Notes under the pieces: model-generated
Told to the model about the DNA's origin: nothing
The model's database searches: none
Seen by the model: only the letters and a program-made list of their open reading frames with translations
Origin: Membranipora membranacea
Lineage: Eukaryota > Bryozoa > Gymnolaemata > Cheilostomatida > Membraniporidae
Length of the DNA: 64,000 nt
Reading direction: 5' to 3'
Assembly (NCBI GenBank): GCA_914767715.1
Contig: OU612068.1
Coordinates: 31,806,001 to 31,870,000 of the forward strand
Made by a program: the position numbers and the translations under genes
Part shown: in pieces, positions 62,301-64,000 of the stretch
How the letters are laid out: each line of letters opens with the position of its first letter
How positions within the stretch are numbered: the stretch's first letter is position 1

Positions 62301-64000
62301 TTTAGATGTAGGCAGAGCACCTGGAAATATAAGTACAGATAAACTAAACTTGAGCTAAGTTGCCATATGAAAATGAGATGTTATGTTTCATGACAGCCAG
62401 GTTGATAAAATTGAGACCTGGAGTATATTGCGATGTTCTATTCATAGCATACCTTGCGTTAGTTTCGTAGTGATGATTACACTAAAGTGGCACAGAAAAA
62501 CAAATCCATCATGATTGTCTGCCCAAGACAAACAGTGTTACAACTGTCATGAAATGCTCAACTTACATTTGGCAGTCTTCTGATCCAAAACTTTTTGGTG
62601 GAGCGTTGTCTTTTCTCACATTTACCGCATGTGTAGCGTTCAGAATCTGCCAACTCTTCAGTGTCTGTGAAACTCCGTAAACAGTCTGAAATAAACAAAT
62701 CATCGCGATGAGTCAATTAGAATGGTCTCCAATGGACCTACCTATAAGCCTGCTAATTGAGAGCGTATAAATCCATGTTATTACTGAGACACCTGATGTC
62801 AAGCCCAATTTTGAACAAAAAGGAACAGGAATACCAATTTTATCTGTATTTGGTGATAATTATGAGTTGTATTCCCTTTTTTCCCATTTTTTCATGATTA
62901 TTGACAGGACAGCACAACTGCTATAACATGATTTGTAATATATTTTCAACTGATGCAATAAATACATCGTAGACTTACCATTTATAGTACAGGGAATGAC
63001 TTGTGGTATGGTGTCTCCATCATGTGTTGATGTTGGCTTGGGTTTGATCTGTGGTATATCTAAGGATAAGTCTAAAAATGGATCTAATTTTACGCTGTTC
63101 ACTCCGCATTCTAAACATTCCACCTCACTCTGCAGTACTCCTCCAAATATAGCTGTCACAACTAAAACATAGATAGCTTATTGTGATAAAAAAATACGGT
63201 CTGGGGACGTAGTATGTGTCAATTGACAATTTTTTTCATGTTTAATCCTGTGATCATACATGGAAAGCACTATGTTCCCTTTGATTATGTTATCCTAATC
63301 GTTTCATTTATAACCACAGTGCAAAATGTGTGGGTGGGAGGGGATAAAACCTAATGTCACAGGTGGTTATGGGACTTTTGTAAAGCATCCATGAAAAAGT
63401 TACATGATTAATTCTAAAATTAGATACCAAAACCAATCCAGCCAGTAATTGTATTGTCTAATAATATGAGTGTATTGTATGGATACTGACCAGAGTTTTT
63501 TACACCTATCAGAGAGGTGCGAGGTGAGCTGAATGAGTTTGGAGGTAAAAGTGAAAGTAGTTCCTGGTGAAGTCTGTCCAGTAAATATCTCATAAACTCG
63601 TGAGCGTCCTGCTGCTGATATCCTCTACAAACAGAGATAACCTTCAGCATACAAATAAGACACCAGAAAACCTGAGCTCATCTCAGCATTGTATGAACTT
63701 ATGAAAAGGCCAGTAATCAGCGCATTAATCTGGAGGTCATAAGCCAGAAAAGCCCAATGCTTCAATCAGCTGACTTTATTTGTCAGGAACGCTGCCCAGG
63801 CTGGCTGAATCTCGCTATTCAATAGTGGCCCGTCATGTTTTTTTTAATTTTATGTTAACTTGTCACAACATTGCGGCACACACCTGAATGTAGGTACAAC
63901 TTTCCATATGACAGCAAATAGGGAGGCAGGAGAGAGCGCTGTTTTACTTCTCCGCAGTTCCACTAATGTTTTACGGAACTCTTCAACAAGTAATCTACAA
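59337..64000 (-). CDS. USP3: USP3-like ubiquitin carboxyl-terminal hydrolase, C-terminal exons (partial)
   Basis: A cysteine protease that removes ubiquitin; USP3 acts on ubiquitinated histones. Exons in transcript order: about 64000-63884 (truncated by the window or starting at 63994), 63624-63506, 63161-62979, 62685-62567, 62320-62201, 61479-61409 and 59487-59337. Similarity to USP3 is strong: [124 protein letters not shown] and [20 protein letters not shown]. Two CxxC pairs (CLEC, CGKC) form the zinc-finger 'fingers' ribbon. The catalytic His (GSGHY) and the Asn/Asp (FNDS) are present. The catalytic Cys box and ZnF-UBP domain lie beyond the window edge. The protein ends [15 protein letters not shown]-like, near the family's usual end. 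The last intron (59488-61408) carries a microsatellite and a LINE. Confidence 0.95.
59667..59830. repeat. Tetranucleotide microsatellite (CATA/CGTA)n
   Basis: A long run of ACAT/ACGT tetranucleotides: first interrupted (CATACATGCGTACATA), then about eight pure ACGT units, then about twenty ACAT units. Open frames across it on both strands are repeat translations, not genes. It lies in the last intron of the USP3-like gene, just upstream of a LINE insertion. Confidence 0.95.
59892..61354 (+). mobile_element. 5'-truncated non-LTR retrotransposon with 19-bp target-site duplication
   Basis: The 19-bp repeat CCTAAAAGTATGTGTCGTA occurs at 59892-59910 and, identically, at 61336-61354. Between them lies a LINE beginning inside the reverse transcriptase and ending in a short 10-bp tandem tail (AAAGGTGACC twice). 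RT motifs in order: [67 protein letters not shown], and catalytic [10 protein letters not shown]-terminal region ([10 protein letters not shown]...[14 protein letters not shown]) ends at 61318. There is one frameshift near 60115 and one in-frame TAA at 60839, so it is dead. The endonuclease domain is missing. The RT style with the GRPKQRW tail suggests an RTE/BovB-like lineage, though the clade is uncertain. It inserted antisense in a USP3-like intron. Confidence 0.92.
60110..61318 (+). pseudogene. LINE reverse transcriptase, disrupted
   Basis: The main coding part of the truncated LINE. Palm motifs [10 protein letters not shown] and FADD are intact. A single TAA (60839-60841) interrupts the frame after GVLCDK, and the same frame continues as [20 protein letters not shown] to TGA at 61316. 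Sequence before about 60115 is in another frame. With only two lesions, the insertion is probably young. Confidence 0.85.

Overview
This is eukaryotic, almost certainly metazoan, genomic DNA. It is AT-rich, with many small exons joined by GT-AG introns of roughly 50 bp to 3.6 kb, non-LTR retrotransposon remnants, foldback elements and microsatellites. The gene set (PKA type II regulatory subunit, FKBP6/Shutdown-like protein, RanBP9/10, Homer, USP3-like protease) is an animal one. I suspect an early-branching animal such as a sponge because of the intron density and protein divergence, but nothing in the window fixes the phylum. All gene models were built by hand from splice sites, reading phase and family similarity; exon phases were checked and are consistent throughout each model.

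Layout. 540-3476 (+): last four coding exons of a PKA type II regulatory subunit, with the N-terminal half outside the window. 3477-10336: intergenic, holding one tRNA-Ile(UAU) with a short intron (minus strand, 6348-6432). 10337-14765 (-): FKBP6/Shutdown-like FKBP-TPR gene. 15571-15939: foldback (MITE-like) element. 16687-33135 (+): a 16-exon, about 953-residue C2H2 zinc-finger gene whose introns carry an antisense CR1/L2-type reverse transcriptase relic and several tiny palindromic insertions. 33136-36690: no gene seen. 36875-39091 (+): a small secreted-protein gene with a TATA box. 39554-40127 (+): frameshifted coding relic. 40252-50244 (-): complete RanBP9/10 gene (13 coding exons), with a 0.94-kb foldback in one intron. 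52603-58062 (+): complete Homer gene (9 coding exons). 59337-64000 (-): 3' part of a USP3-like deubiquitinase; one intron hosts a tetranucleotide repeat and a 5'-truncated LINE with a 19-bp target-site duplication.

Gene orientation forms two head-to-head pairs (FKBP6-like/zinc finger and RanBP9/Homer) and two tail-to-tail pairs (secreted protein/RanBP9 and Homer/USP3). The genes look like an ordinary mix of signalling, scaffold, ubiquitin and germline functions rather than a functional cluster.

The most unusual feature is a dispersed family of roughly 24-31-bp near-perfect palindromes, several flanked by 9-10-bp direct repeats. One copy interrupts a reverse transcriptase frame that is restored if the palindrome plus one repeat is removed. 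Another copy is nested inside a sister copy. They behave like extremely small mobile hairpins.
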